From Anaeramoeba flamelloides (taxonomy: Eukaryota; Metamonada; Anaeramoebidae): DNA of 64,000 nt. Below the pieces are notes generated by a model. That model saw only the letters and a list, made by a program, of their open reading frames with translations, was not told the DNA's origin and did no database searches. Both the position numbers and the translations under genes were made by a program. Location of the stretch: positions 1,612,001 through 1,676,000 of the forward strand of contig JANTQA010000026.1 in NCBI GenBank assembly GCA_027625915.1, read 5' to 3'. Shown in pieces: positions 49,137 through 59,396 of this stretch (position 1 is its first letter; every line of letters starts with the position of its first letter).

Positions 49137-49690
49137 TAAACTATTTTTCAAAAATTATGATTTACTTTATGATGTCAATAAGTGTTGTTTAAAGGTTTGT
49201 CTATTATTGTTTTCAAAAAAATATTTTCAAATTTTTGGATCAAAATCCTTTTTTCTAATTTTGCAAATTTTTGTTTTAATTTCTTTTTTTTTTTCTTTTT
49301 ATTTTTGCTTTTTTTTTTAAAAAAGACTGTATTGAAAAAAAAAGATATTTGAAAAGACAGATAATTGCTAACTAAATCGAGACTCCAGTAATGTAAGTTA
49401 AAATGAATTAATTATTTGTAAAAAAGCTAATTGTCAACTATTTTTCAGTGAATGTTCAGTAATAAAAAAGTTGAAAATACTCATTGTAAAACTGGTGACT
49501 CGCTTTTTTTATTTTTTGATGTTATTTTTTTGAATTTTCAAAATATCATGTTTTTATATATTTAGAATGATTTGAAAGTGGGTTACAAACCAGATTTAAT
49601 AATTTGTTGTTCCTGGATACTCAGGGATATATTTTTTTTTCAATTGCATTATTTACTGAGTAAAAATTTCATAAAAATAAATACCATTTG
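49137..49690 (+). mobile_element. Family A TIR element, copy 3, degraded
   Basis: The left end TAAACTATTTTTCAAAAATT and the interior (AAATATTTTCAAATTTTTGG) match the 3045-3622 copy. The right terminus is poorly preserved. The 99-codon minus frame at 48852-49151 overlaps its start and has no other support. Confidence 0.5.
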
Positions 49691-49849
49691 AAAAATTATG
49701 AATTACCCTAAATAAAAAAATGAGAATTTTTTTCTTCGCTTTTGCCAAAGATTCTTATCAAAATAATTTTCAATTTTTAGATCATATTATTTTGTCTTAT
49801 TTCTATTTTTGACATTATACAAATTTCCCTTTTTTAATTAGTTAGAGTT

Positions 49850-50310
49850 TACAATACAGTGAATTTTTTTGTTTTTCATTTATTTATTTATTGTGAGAAA
49901 GGAGTAATCAAAGAAAATTTACTATATAAAAATTAGAAGAAGAAAAATAATTAAAACATTAAAGTAAAAAAATATTATATCATTCACATGACCAAATTAA
50001 AAATTATCCACTGTCGTTGGGTTTTTCAGGATTTGAAAGAATTGAGTAAAATCCTCGATTTTACTAAATTCTTTCAAATTCTGGAAAACCGCAGCTAGCC
50101 TTTTTTTGATTTTAGAAATTAAAAGACAATTTTTGAAATTTTCTTTTTATTTTTCAAATTAAAAAAAAGCACCTTTAGGTTTTTTTTTTTACTTTTGGAA
50201 ATGTAAAGAAAATTTATTTAATTTTCTTTACATTCCAAAATTTAAAAAAACCTAGGCACTTGGCGACACGTCTCCAGAAAAAGGAGGAGTAAAAACCCGA
50301 TAGAAAGATT
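49850..50310 (+). repeat. Foldback repeat, copy 5 (uninterrupted)
   Basis: It holds in one piece the modules split at 18140-19800: the TTTATTTATTTATTG block, GAGAAAGGAGTAA, CATGACCAAAT, CCACTGTCGTTGGG, and the hairpin with arms GATTTGAAAGAATTGAGTAA and TTCTTTCAAATTCTGG. It then has CCTAGGCACTTGGCGACACG. Confidence 0.65.
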
Positions 50311-50832
50311 ATTAATAATAAGATTCCACAAACTGTGATTAATAAATTGGTATTACACGACTCCAAAAAGTGGGGCACTGTGTACCCGAATTTGTATATT
50401 TTTTTACTATTTTAGGAATTTTTTATTTTCAATTTTTTTCAATTTTTTTGTTTTTTTTCGATTCCTAATTCTTTACTTTTTTTTGTAATTTTTCTTTTTT
50501 TTTTTTCAAAAAAAAATCAAAAAGTAAAAAAAATATTATATTTCAGAAAATATCATACAATTAAAAAAATAAAGAGGTACATTAATGTCTATTAAATTGA
50601 ATGAAAATATTCTGAAAACAATTGTTTTATTTGCTTTTTTAGAGACAGTTCAGATATAAAAAATCGGTATATTCATTAAAAAAATGGTAATTTATTTTTT
50701 TTTTTTTTTTTAGATTTTTTTGTTTAAATTATTAGAAATACCTGGAGGTTTATATTATTAGAATGATTTTAAAGAATTATTAATAATATTTATTTATTGG
50801 TTGTTCTTTGATATAAAAGAGATATTTATTTA

Positions 50833-51029
50833 CAGTCAGTTTCACTTTTAAGACACAAACTTTCAACAAAATTTAAGGCACAATAAAAATCTCAAATTAA
50901 AGCACAAAATTCAAATTCTAGTAAAAATAAATTGTAAAAAAAAAATTTCAAATTTTGTACCTTAATTTGAGATTTTTATTGTGCCTTAAATTTTGTTGAA
51001 AGTTTGTGCCTTAAAAGTGAAGCTGACTG
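50833..51029 (+). mobile_element. Palindromic MITE (Tc1/mariner-like), copy 4
   Basis: The 197-bp element is flanked by TA (50831-50832 and 51030-51031). Ends are CAGTCAGTTTCAC and GTGAAGCTGACTG. A much more decayed relative may lie at about 51490-51627, ending GTGGAATTAATTGTA. Confidence 0.9.
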
Positions 51030-51964
51030 TATAAACAAATTGCATCACTTTATTATTTTTGGGTATTTTAAATTTATTTAATTATGGATAATATATGATT
51101 TAATTTCGATATTGTCTATAATCTTTTTTTTAATTGTTTGTAATTTTTGATTTTTTTGAAATTAAAATATTATTTTTTTTTTCTTATTGAAAATTTCCCT
51201 AACAATTTATAAAAGTTAAAAATCAATATTTCTCAACTTTAATACAAATTATTTACAAATATTTTGGAATTCAGTATGGGTATTTTAATATATTTGAAAA
51301 TAATTTGGATCGGTTCTTCATGTAATACTAAATGAAATCGATTTTTCATTTTGATTTGTTTTGTAATATATTTTAAAACTTTTTTAAAATAATAAAATGG
51401 GAAAAACCGAAATATTAAAATATTTTTACAGTCATCTAAAGTTTTAATACACACCATTTACAAGAAAATTAATATCGATAAATATTTCAAATTAAAGCAC
51501 AAATTTTCGATTTTGTGAAAAGAAATAGTTTAAAAATAAAATTCCAAAAAATTTTCATTAATTTGCAATTTTATTATGTCTTGTGGTTAATTCAACCTTT
51601 CTGTCTGAAAAGTGGAATTAATTGTATAAAATGTTCTAAAGGTGTTCTAAAGATATTTTAAAAAGTTTAAAATATGATTACATTTTCTAATAACAACTTT
51701 TATCGAATTTTTGTTTATTATAAACACTGTTTCTCAAATATTACAAATTTTTTCAGAATTTTTTTTAAAAGAGTATCAAAAAATCATTATATATAAGAGA
51801 TAATTGTTAAAAAAATGTTAGATTTTATAAAAAATATTTTTTTATTTGGTACTATAGAAATTATTTTATTACAAATAGATTGTTTTATGATCATTTTATG
51901 TTCGGAAAACGCGTGAAATGAAAAAAAAATAATTTAAAAATGAGTTTTAAGGGACTATTCTTTT

Positions 51965-53044
51965 ACGACAACAAGGCAAAATTTTAAAATATGTTATTGG
52001 TGGTATTCTCTACTTTCGTATTTTGTAGATCCCAAGTGTCAAAAAATTCTGATCGACTAAGAAAGCCATAAAAGAAAATTGGTTTAGATAGATCAATTTT
52101 TTTTTTCCATTTTTTCTGAAAAAGAAAACTATTAAATTCTTTTTTTTTCTCACAATTTAACAAGTTTTTACCCCGTTTATTGTCATTTTGAACATTATTA
52201 TACTATAAAATTTCTTTGTTACCAGTAATATTAATATAAAGATTTTTTTCTTCTTTGAAATAAAACTTTTGGTTAACCAAAAAAATGGTATATTCAAGGG
52301 ATTAAAAAATTAATGTTTTTAAGCATAGTAGTTATAATAATCAAAGTTTTGTGGTCATTTAAAAATTTTACCCAGAAATTTTGTTTTTGTTTTAAGATGA
52401 AATTCGATTTTTCAAAATAAAATTTTCTTGAAGATATTTTAGAATTATGAAATTTTATCCTCAAAATTCAAAATCATATTTTTTCTGCCAAAAATGATTT
52501 GAATCGTTATAAGGATTCTTGTGAATAAGACCAAACAATTTGTTAAAAAAATTTTTCAAAATTGAAAATTTTTTTGCAATTTTTTTTCTTTTTTTGAAAA
52601 CCAGAAAACAACTTTTTCAAAACCTTAAAGAAAAATTTTTTTTTGCTTAATAGATCTCAATTTAATTGATAAACTGGAGTTAAGTTTCTATACAATTCAT
52701 TTATGGAATCACCTATACTTCGAATAGTTATAATGGCTAAGATTTGAATTGAAATATTAATCAAAGAAAAAGAAACTAAATAAAAAATTTGCTTTCGAAA
52801 TCAATACTTTCCAACATAAAACGAAAAATATGTTTTCCCATTTTCAAGAATTAACTTAATTCTTAAACAAAATAATCGGTTACTTTTTTTCGTTTTATAT
52901 TGGAAACATGCAAATTTTGAATTTCAAAAAAGAGACTCAAATCAATAAATTGTTTAAATGAGGCTAACTCATCCATTTCATAAGTTGAAACAAAATTACA
53001 AAAAAAAAATTTTCAAGATCTGGATAAGATTTCATTTTATTTTC
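51965..53044 (-). repeat. Dispersed repeat, family I copy 2 (inverse of 29583-30675)
   Basis: This is the reverse-complement match of the repeat in the WD40 gene A intron, with landmarks CCAAGTGTCAAAAAATTCTG, TTTTGGTTAACCAAAAA and CTCATCCATTTCATAAG. The 71-codon frame at 52958-53173 starts in its edge and is not supported as a gene. Confidence 0.65.
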
Positions 53045-53914
53045 AAAAATGACTACTCCCTTAACCAGAACTCTTTTAGGAATCTGGTTATTAAAAATGT
53101 GAAACCAATGAATAAAATAGGTGAATTATCTTTTAAGAGGAATTCATTGTATAACTATCAAACAATTCAATAATTATAATCCATGTCTTTTTAAATCAAA
53201 ATCTGATTAAATATGGTTTTTGAGATCTCAAATATATTCAATTTTTGCAATAAATTTTTAAAAATATATCAACCAAAAAAAAAAAATCCTTCTGAAAAAG
53301 ATAGTCTTTGGAAAACTTTTATTGTCTTTAATACCTAATTTTGTATTAATTATTAATTGAAAAATAAATTATAAAAAAATTTTCATTGATCGTTCCAAAA
53401 ACAAAAGATCTGAAATAAATATTTTGAACACAATTCTCTTTTATAACTTTTAACTGGATTAGCAGATTGTATATATCAAAATGTGAATTCAATGGATTCC
53501 TTGAAAAATCATTGAATTTGTGGTTAGAATTTGAAAATTATGTCCGATTTATTTTTCAAGTAATAGTTATTATTAATTTTTTCTTTTTTAACTGATCTTA
53601 CTTTTCCTTTATTGTTTTCGATTATTTTTTTCCCAATTAAAAATCATTTTTAACTTTTTTTTCCCAAATAATTAAAAAATAAAGCATCATAAACATCCAG
53701 CTGGATTTGTAAAAAATCAAATCTAATTGACTAATTTGAAGGAATTAATCTTCAATAAATTAAAAATATAAACCTTTTTTGTAAAAAACATGGTCTTTGC
53801 ATAATTACTAAAATGTAAAACAAGATTGATTAATAAAAATAAATAAAAAAAATATTTTATTAAAATTACCGCATACTTAAATACTGATAAATTCAAATAA
53901 ATAAACTATTTTCC

Positions 53915-54560
53915 AGTCAAAGAGGACCCAGTTGTAATGGGTGAAATACATGTGTTTAAAGGGTTTGTATAGATATTAGAAGAAAAATTTTATTTTGGAA
54001 ATTTTCAATATTGAAATCATTTTTTCACATTTTTCACATTTTTGTATTTTTTTGTTTTTTTTTTTCAGACTTCATTAAGTTCCAACATTTTTTTTTATTA
54101 CAATATCAATAGTCAATTGGTAAAAATATGTTATTCTAAGGTTATTGAAACCATGGAAATGATTGTTGAGAAACCATATTGATTTCTATTGGAATTTTAT
54201 TTGGATCTTCGATCCAGATAGTTGAATAATAAATGTGAAAAATTTTAGCTTCATTTTCATTTGCTTTTACAAATAGAGGCCCCAAATACCAACACACTTT
54301 GTTTGGGGGGCTTGATTTCTTAAAGAAAAGTATGGAAAATGAAGTGAAAAATGTTTCCTATTTATTATTCAAATACCAGTAGAAGTTCAAAACGAACATT
54401 GTTGTTTTTCTCAATGAGGCTAATAAGAATTCGTGTTTTTCAATTTTTTAGAAAATTTTTTGATTTATTAGTTTTCTTTCAGACATATATCAAGAATTTT
54501 TTGATTGTATATTATTCGGTTTATTTCTTATTTTATCTTCAAAGGTCATTTATATAAAAT
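53915..54560 (+). repeat. Dispersed repeat, family J copy 2
   Basis: It matches 6876-7330 with an extra segment of about 130 bp near 54220-54350. The 68-codon frame at 54351-54557 is inside the repeat and its counterpart in copy 1 is not open, so it is not called as a gene. Confidence 0.5.
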
Positions 54561-54673
54561 AATTGATATTTGAAAAAAATGTGGGCCACTTTGACAGAAA
54601 TAGTGTTTATTTGAAATTTTTCACTTCATTTTCCCTTTTTCGAATTTTTTTAGAAAATCTTTGATTTGTATAA

Positions 54674-55071
54674 CTGTTGTGGAAAAAAAGTGAAACACGG
54701 TTTTTAATTGGTAACATTACTGGAAATAAAAAGTAAAATCAATAAAAAGAACAAAACAATTAACTTCAAATAATAACCCATTAGATTATTTTCAATCAAC
54801 CCAACAAATACAATTTAAATCTACTTTATTATCGAAATTCCTTGTGTGGTTTTGGAGATCTCAAAAATTTTCAATTTTTTGAACAAATTCTTTTTAATTG
54901 ATCAATCAAAGAAAAACCCATACTAAAAGATAGTATTTAAAAAACTGTTATTGTGGCGAATACTTCATTTTGTCTTTATTTATTTATTTATTCTTTTTTT
55001 CATTGATCTTACTTTGAATTTTCAGTAATGTTCCCAATTAAAAACCATGTTTCACTTTTTTTCCACAACGG
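54674..55071 (+). mobile_element. Family F MITE, best-preserved copy
   Basis: Inverted repeats of about 45 bp begin CTGTTGTGGAAAAAAAGTG and end CACTTTTTTTCCACAACGG. They continue inward through TTTTTAATTGG and AACATTAC. The element is flanked by TAA on both sides, a 3-bp target typical of PIF/Harbinger-type elements. That assignment is inferred. Related copies are at 23537-23924, about 17527-17986 and partly 53216-53670. Confidence 0.75.
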
Positions 55072-55736
55072 TAAAGCATTTTATTCTTTTTAAATGTTAA
55101 AAAACTTTGTAAAATTGGCTGTGATTCAAAAAGTTCTTTCTCTTGAGTTGTTTTAAAAGTTGAGATAAGAAATTGGAAGATAGGAAATGGAACAAAAAAT
55201 TTTATTCGATTTATTTGATTTATCAGTCTATTTCATGTTTCTTGAATATGGAAGATGATCAATTTTTGGTGTTTGGAGATTGAATAGAAGAAAACTCACA
55301 GAAATTCTGGACTTTTATTTGCAAAATTAAGGGAAAAAATTTTCACTTTCATTTTCCAATTTTTCTTTTTTGGAATTGAACCTTATAGGAAAGTGAAATC
55401 TATTTGTGATCTCATGTTATTTGTTAGCCCCTTTTTAAGATTGGTCAAATATAGAATATTTTGTTGAACGAAGAAACTGAAAAGAAAGTCAGACTTTGGT
55501 TATGAAAAAAGTTAGTCTCTTGAAATTTGATCACTATTGTATTTCCACAACCATTTAGATCAGAAGAATAAAAAATCCAGAAAAAATTTCTATTTAAAGA
55601 GTAGTCGAATGAACTGATCACTTTTTCAATTTATTTTTAAAAAATAAATTGTTTCTTGGTTCTCAAATATTTTTTCAGGCTAATTTCAATTTCATTTTTT
55701 CAATTTAACTTTTTTTTATTTTTCAAACAATTTAAA
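55072..55736. other. Upstream region of the histone H3 gene
   Basis: No gene is visible. A TATTTAAAG word at 55591-55599, about 140 bp before the H3 ATG, could be a TATA-like element. A similar word occurs near 56545 and a weaker one upstream of H4 near 57614. This is suggestive only in such AT-rich DNA. The last 20 bases before the ATG are A/T only. Confidence 0.3.
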
Positions 55737-56282
55737 ATGGCAAGAACAAAACACGCAGGACAAAAAGGAACCAAAGGACAAAAGGGCCAAAAAGGAAGAA
55801 AATCGACTGGTGGAAAAGGGCCAAAAAAAGGACAAAAGGGACAAAAGGGAAGAAAAGGGCAAAAAGGAAGAAAGGGACAAAAAGGACAAAAGGGAAGGAA
55901 GGGAACCAAGGGAACAAAGGGAACAAAGGGCACCAAGGGCACCAAAGGAACCAAGGGTGCTAAAGGTGAAAAGGGAACCAAAAGACCAAGAAGATACAGG
56001 CCAGGTACTGTTGCCTTGAGAGAGATCAAGAAATACCAAAAATCCACAGAATTACTTTTAAGAAAGCTCCCATTCCAAAGACTCGTCAGAGATATCGCAC
56101 AAGAATACAAGGGTGATCTTCGTTTCCAAAGCGCAGCCATCGCAGCCTTACAAGAAGCCACCGAAGCTTATGTTGTTGGTGTTCTTGAAGACACAAATCT
56201 CTGTGCAATCCATGCTAAAAGAGTCACCATTATGGACAGAGACCTTTCCTTAGCTGTTAAAATTAGAGGAGATAAACTCTAA
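55737..56282 (+). CDS. Histone H3 with an expanded Gly-X-Lys repeat tail
   Basis: This is an intronless 181-aa H3, about 45 residues longer than canonical H3. It begins MARTKHAG, so the H3 R2-K4 motif is kept. Five Gly-X-Lys triplets (8-22) follow, running into a preserved [11 protein letters not shown] (21-31, the K9/K14 motif). Then come 17 more triplets (32-82), mainly GQK/GRK and then six consecutive GTK. The fold resumes at [20 protein letters not shown]. The core is conventional: [29 protein letters not shown] and [16 protein letters not shown] are all present and loop 1 has normal length, so it is a nucleosomal H3 and not a CENP-A. The tail holds 26 lysines (residues 1-82). The A-R-K-S context of K27 is absent and the K36 region is reduced to TKRP. 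The start at 55737 is chosen over the in-frame upstream codons because H3 begins ARTK. Whether this is the main H3 or a variant cannot be told from the window. Confidence 0.95.
   Translation: MARTKHAGQKGTKGQKGQKGRKSTGGKGPKKGQKGQKGRKGQKGRKGQKGQKGRKGTKGTKGTKGTKGTKGTKGAKGEKGTKRPRRYRPGTVALREIKKYQKSTELLLRKLPFQRLVRDIAQEYKGDLRFQSAAIAALQEATEAYVVGVLEDTNLCAIHAKRVTIMDRDLSLAVKIRGDKL
55892..55939 (+). other. Predicted G-quadruplex motif in the H3 tail coding region
   Basis: GGG tracts occur at 55892, 55901, 55910, 55919, 55928 and 55937, each separated by exactly six bases. This satisfies the usual four-tract, loop 1-7 pattern several times over, on the coding strand and hence in the mRNA. It arises from the 9-bp repeat encoding Gly-X-Lys. 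Confidence 0.8.
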
Positions 56283-57841
56283 ATGAAAATTCCTTCTTTT
56301 TAACTCTCAAGCTCTCTTGTTGTTATGCTTACCTTTCTTTTTTTAATTTTTTTATTATTTTTTTTTTATACTCTTTCTTTTCTTCGACAGTAAAGACTAA
56401 CATTAACCATAAAAGTAATTTAAAATAATAAATTGAACTTAACCTTTTGATTTTTCAGCGATGTTCGTTTCGCTTTTACCTAATTTTTTTTATTTCAATT
56501 ATTTTTTTTACCAAATAAAAAGAGTCATTGAGAGAAATCCATATTTAAAGTGTTTTGCTCCCAGTGACCAAAGACTTGATGTTTTTGAAATTTTGTTTTT
56601 TTTTACTCAATTTTAAAAAGCACTATGTTTTTGGAGAGCGTTTGTACAACTATATTTTTAATATTTTTGACTGATCAAATAAGTCCAAAACAAAAATCTG
56701 AAAAACGTTTAAACTATGGACAACTCTTTGATTTCTATCATTTTGGTTTTTAAAAGTTTTGTCAACAAAACAATAAAAAATTCCAAAACTCAAAAAAAAA
56801 AAATTACACAACTAAATTTTTATTTTTTTTTTTTTTAAAATTAACAACAAACATGAGAAACAAAAAATTTTTAATGTTTTTTAAAAATCATTTTGTAAAA
56901 ATACCATTAATCAACCCATTGTCAAAATTCTAACAAAATACTGAGTTTTTAAGAAAAAACGAAAATTTCGGGTTGGTTTTTTACTACTAAAAAAAAAGAT
57001 TCTCAAATGGAAAAACTCAACACTAATAACACATTGAAGAAAAAAAAATCTTTCTATGTTAGTCAATTTCTTGGATTCTAAATGATTACTCCCAAAAAAG
57101 TCACTAGAAAATGAAAAAAACTTTGGTTTTAAAAAATTTTTTTTGAAAAATGGTATCATTTTTCTCTTTTATTTATCTTACTTAATTTTCCCAAATATAC
57201 AAAAGAAGAAAGTGAAGACTACAGAAAACCAGCTTAATAAATTGACGATTTCTTACTTGAGAACTGTATCAAAATTCACAAAAATGATCAATTCTGAATT
57301 TTCAGTTTTTTTATTGGAAGAGTTTTGAATAACAGACTTTTAAAGAGACATTTTTAAGAGTACTCTAGAAATTACTGAGGATTTTTATTTGACTAATTGG
57401 GATTTTGAGAGTTGTCTTTATGTCGGTATTAATATAATTTTTGCCTTATTTTGAAAAGAGAGACTCTTTTTTCTTGGAAAAGAAAACTCACAATTTCTTT
57501 TCACAAAGACACATTAAATCTGCCACATTCTGATCTCTTCACAATTTACTTTTTTTTTTCCAAAATATATTCACTCTTTTATCAGAGGAAAAGTGTTTAC
57601 CACACTGTTCTAATTATTTAAACTTTTTTTCTTTCTTGAGAAGAGAGAAGAAATCTTGAGAGTTTTTCAAGTTGCAAAACTTTGAGTTAATTCAAGATTT
57701 ATTTCAAAAATGGATCCTAAAGATATGGTGAAACTGCATTTTAACCAGGTCCATTTCACAAAAATTGTATTTCTTTGATCGTACCCAAATATTGCCACAT
57801 TTTTTTACTTTTATTTTAATTAACAATCTTTTCAACAAACC
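56283..57841. other. H3-H4 intergenic region
   Basis: The 1.56 kb between the H3 stop and the H4 start contains no supported gene. Short frames at 56911-57159 (minus) and 57143-57328 (plus) lack any domain. I see no canonical animal-type histone mRNA stem-loop after the H3 stop. Confidence 0.5.
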
Positions 57842-58147
57842 ATGTCAGGAAAAGGAAAAGGAAAAGGAATGGGAAAAGGAGGAGCCAAAAGAAGAAAAGC
57901 CATTCTTGAGTCTGTCAAAGGGATCAGTCGACCAGCTATCCGAAGATTGGCACGAAGAGGAGGTGTGAAAAGAATCTCTGCAACAATCTATGATGAAGTC
58001 CGAAACGTTCTAAGAGCATTCCTTGAAAACGTTGTCCGCGATGCTGTTACCTACACCGAACACGCAAGAAGAAAAACAGTTACCGTTTTGGATGTTGTTT
58101 ATGCACTTAAAAGACAAAGAAGAACTGTTTATGGTTATGGTGTTTAA
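57842..58147 (+). CDS. Histone H4
   Basis: This is an intronless 101-aa H4, two residues shorter than the usual 103 including Met. The tail is [18 protein letters not shown]: lysines corresponding to K5, K8, K12, K16 and K20 are present, R3 is Lys, and the H18 position and one Gly are missing. The fold is highly conserved ([48 protein letters not shown]). The C-terminus is RTVYGYGV in place of RTLYGFGG. It would pair with H3 in the nucleosome core. It lies 1.56 kb downstream of the H3 gene on the same strand, too far apart for a shared compact promoter. A possible AATAAA polyadenylation signal lies at about 58270. Confidence 0.97.
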   Translation: MSGKGKGKGMGKGGAKRRKAILESVKGISRPAIRRLARRGGVKRISATIYDEVRNVLRAFLENVVRDAVTYTEHARRKTVTVLDVVYALKRQRRTVYGYGV

Positions 58148-58325
58148 ATTATTTTCTTTCTGTTCCAGAAAAAAGATTTGAAGACCATTTCTTTGATCCC
58201 ATTACCAGTCACTGTAACTAAGCGCCTTCGCACTCACGCCACTTAATTGCCCTTTGGTTTTTCTTTACCAATAAAAAATCTTAATTCACTTATCTCTCTT
58301 TTAATTCGATTTTGGTTTTGTTGTA

Positions 58326-58582
58326 CAGTCAGTTCCACTTTTAAGACACAAACTTTCTCTGAAATTTAAGGCACAGAAAAAAATCGCAAATTAAGGCATA
58401 TTTTTGATTTTTTTTTTTTTCACAATTTATTCTACTAGAATCTGAATATTGATAATCCAATTTGAAATTTTTTTTAAACAAATTGTTTTACTTTAATTTG
58501 ACTTTTGTGACTTAAATTTACTTTAGATTTTTTTGTGCCTTAAATTACTTAAAAGTTTGTTCCTTCAAAGTGGGACTGACTG
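58326..58582 (+). mobile_element. Palindromic MITE (Tc1/mariner-like), copy 5, longer variant
   Basis: Here 257 bp lie between TA flanks (58324-58325 and 58583-58584). Ends are CAGTCAGTTCCAC and GTGGGACTGACTG. The right arm carries about 60 bp of extra, partly duplicated arm sequence. It sits about 180 bp after the H4 stop codon, just past the likely polyadenylation site. Confidence 0.85.
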
Positions 58583-58842
58583 TATATTTTGTTGAACCAA
58601 CCATAAGAGCTTCGAGGAGCAAGTTCAAAATAATGGTTCTTCATGTTTTTCTTCCAAATTGTGAAAAAAAAAAAGGTTTCCTCTTGATTTCTTAAGGGAG
58701 TAGCCACAGTAAATGAAAATTTTTCACTTTTTTGCAATTTTGAAGAGGATTAGAAAATAACATTTTTTACTTTGGTTGTAACTCATTGATTTTTATATTT
58801 AAAGTACTTAATTCATAAGATTTTTTAATTTTTTTTTTAAAG

Positions 58843-59054
58843 TCATAGTCCTAGTATAATAGCAAAAAAATGGCCATTTTTTTTTTGTCATTTTTTTGGA
58901 ATTATTTAAGTTATAGTTTTGAACCAAGAATTGGGCTAGGTTTGAATATTAAGTATTTTTACATTTCAGGCAACCTTTTGTTCATTGGATTTTTTGAAAA
59001 AGTTATTTGAAAAAAAATAAGATACATTTTTTGCTTTTATACCGGTATTAGGGC
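58843..59054 (+). mobile_element. Family D TIR element, short internally deleted copy
   Basis: The ends (CATAGTCCTAGTATAATAGC and, inverted, GCCCTAATACCGGTATAAAA) and interior words (TTTTGAACCAAG, GGCAACCTTTTGTTCAT) are shared with 13352-14341. At 212 bp it looks like an internal-deletion derivative. Confidence 0.6.
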
Positions 59055-59144
59055 TTTAAAGGGTAAAAGAAATTTCCACAATAGAATTTTGAATTGAATT
59101 GCTTAAAATCGTATTTAGAATATTGAATGACTTATCTTTTATCC

Positions 59145-59396
59145 TTATCTCAACATTTTATTGTGGTATTTAACTTTTTTCATTTTTTTTTGAATCTTTT
59201 TAATCACTTTGTGAATTTTTTTCATCATAACAACAAAAAGCAATAATAAAGATTTTTTTATTAGTGACATTTTGGATAAATAGATTTTGTTTAAAAAGAA
59301 CAACAATATTACAATTGGGAGAATCACAAAAGAAAATACGAATAGGGCTTTAATAGCTTGAAGGATTCCAAAAAAATAATTATTATCCCAAAACAT
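59145..59396 (-). CDS. Possible small single-pass membrane protein
   Basis: An ATG-initiated 83-codon frame is preceded by in-frame stops. Residues about 17-36 (FVFSFVILPIVILLFF region) could span a membrane, followed by a strongly basic tail rich in Lys. No family is recognised, and lysine-rich frames arise easily in this AT-rich DNA. It is listed as a weak candidate only. Confidence 0.2.
   Translation of the reverse strand: MFWDNNYFFGILQAIKALFVFSFVILPIVILLFFLNKIYLSKMSLIKKSLLLLFVVMMKKIHKVIKKIQKKMKKVKYHNKMLR

Noticed and set aside
54351-54557. 68-codon frame
   Set aside because: It lies within the family J repeat, and the counterpart near 7190-7330 is not open.
55656-55736. In-frame 27-codon extension upstream of the H3 ATG
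   Set aside because: It is hydrophobic, AT-only sequence. H3 universally starts A-R-T-K, which lies directly after the Met at 55737.
55700-56161. Pro/Phe- and Ser/Leu-rich open frames antisense to H3
   Set aside because: They are shadows of the 9-bp repeat on the other strand, with no independent support.
55737-56282. Reading the H3 gene as a centromeric (CENP-A type) H3 or as a collagen fusion
   Set aside because: Loop 1 has normal length and the core is well conserved, unlike CENP-A. The triplets lack proline in the X and Y positions, so a true collagen helix is unlikely.
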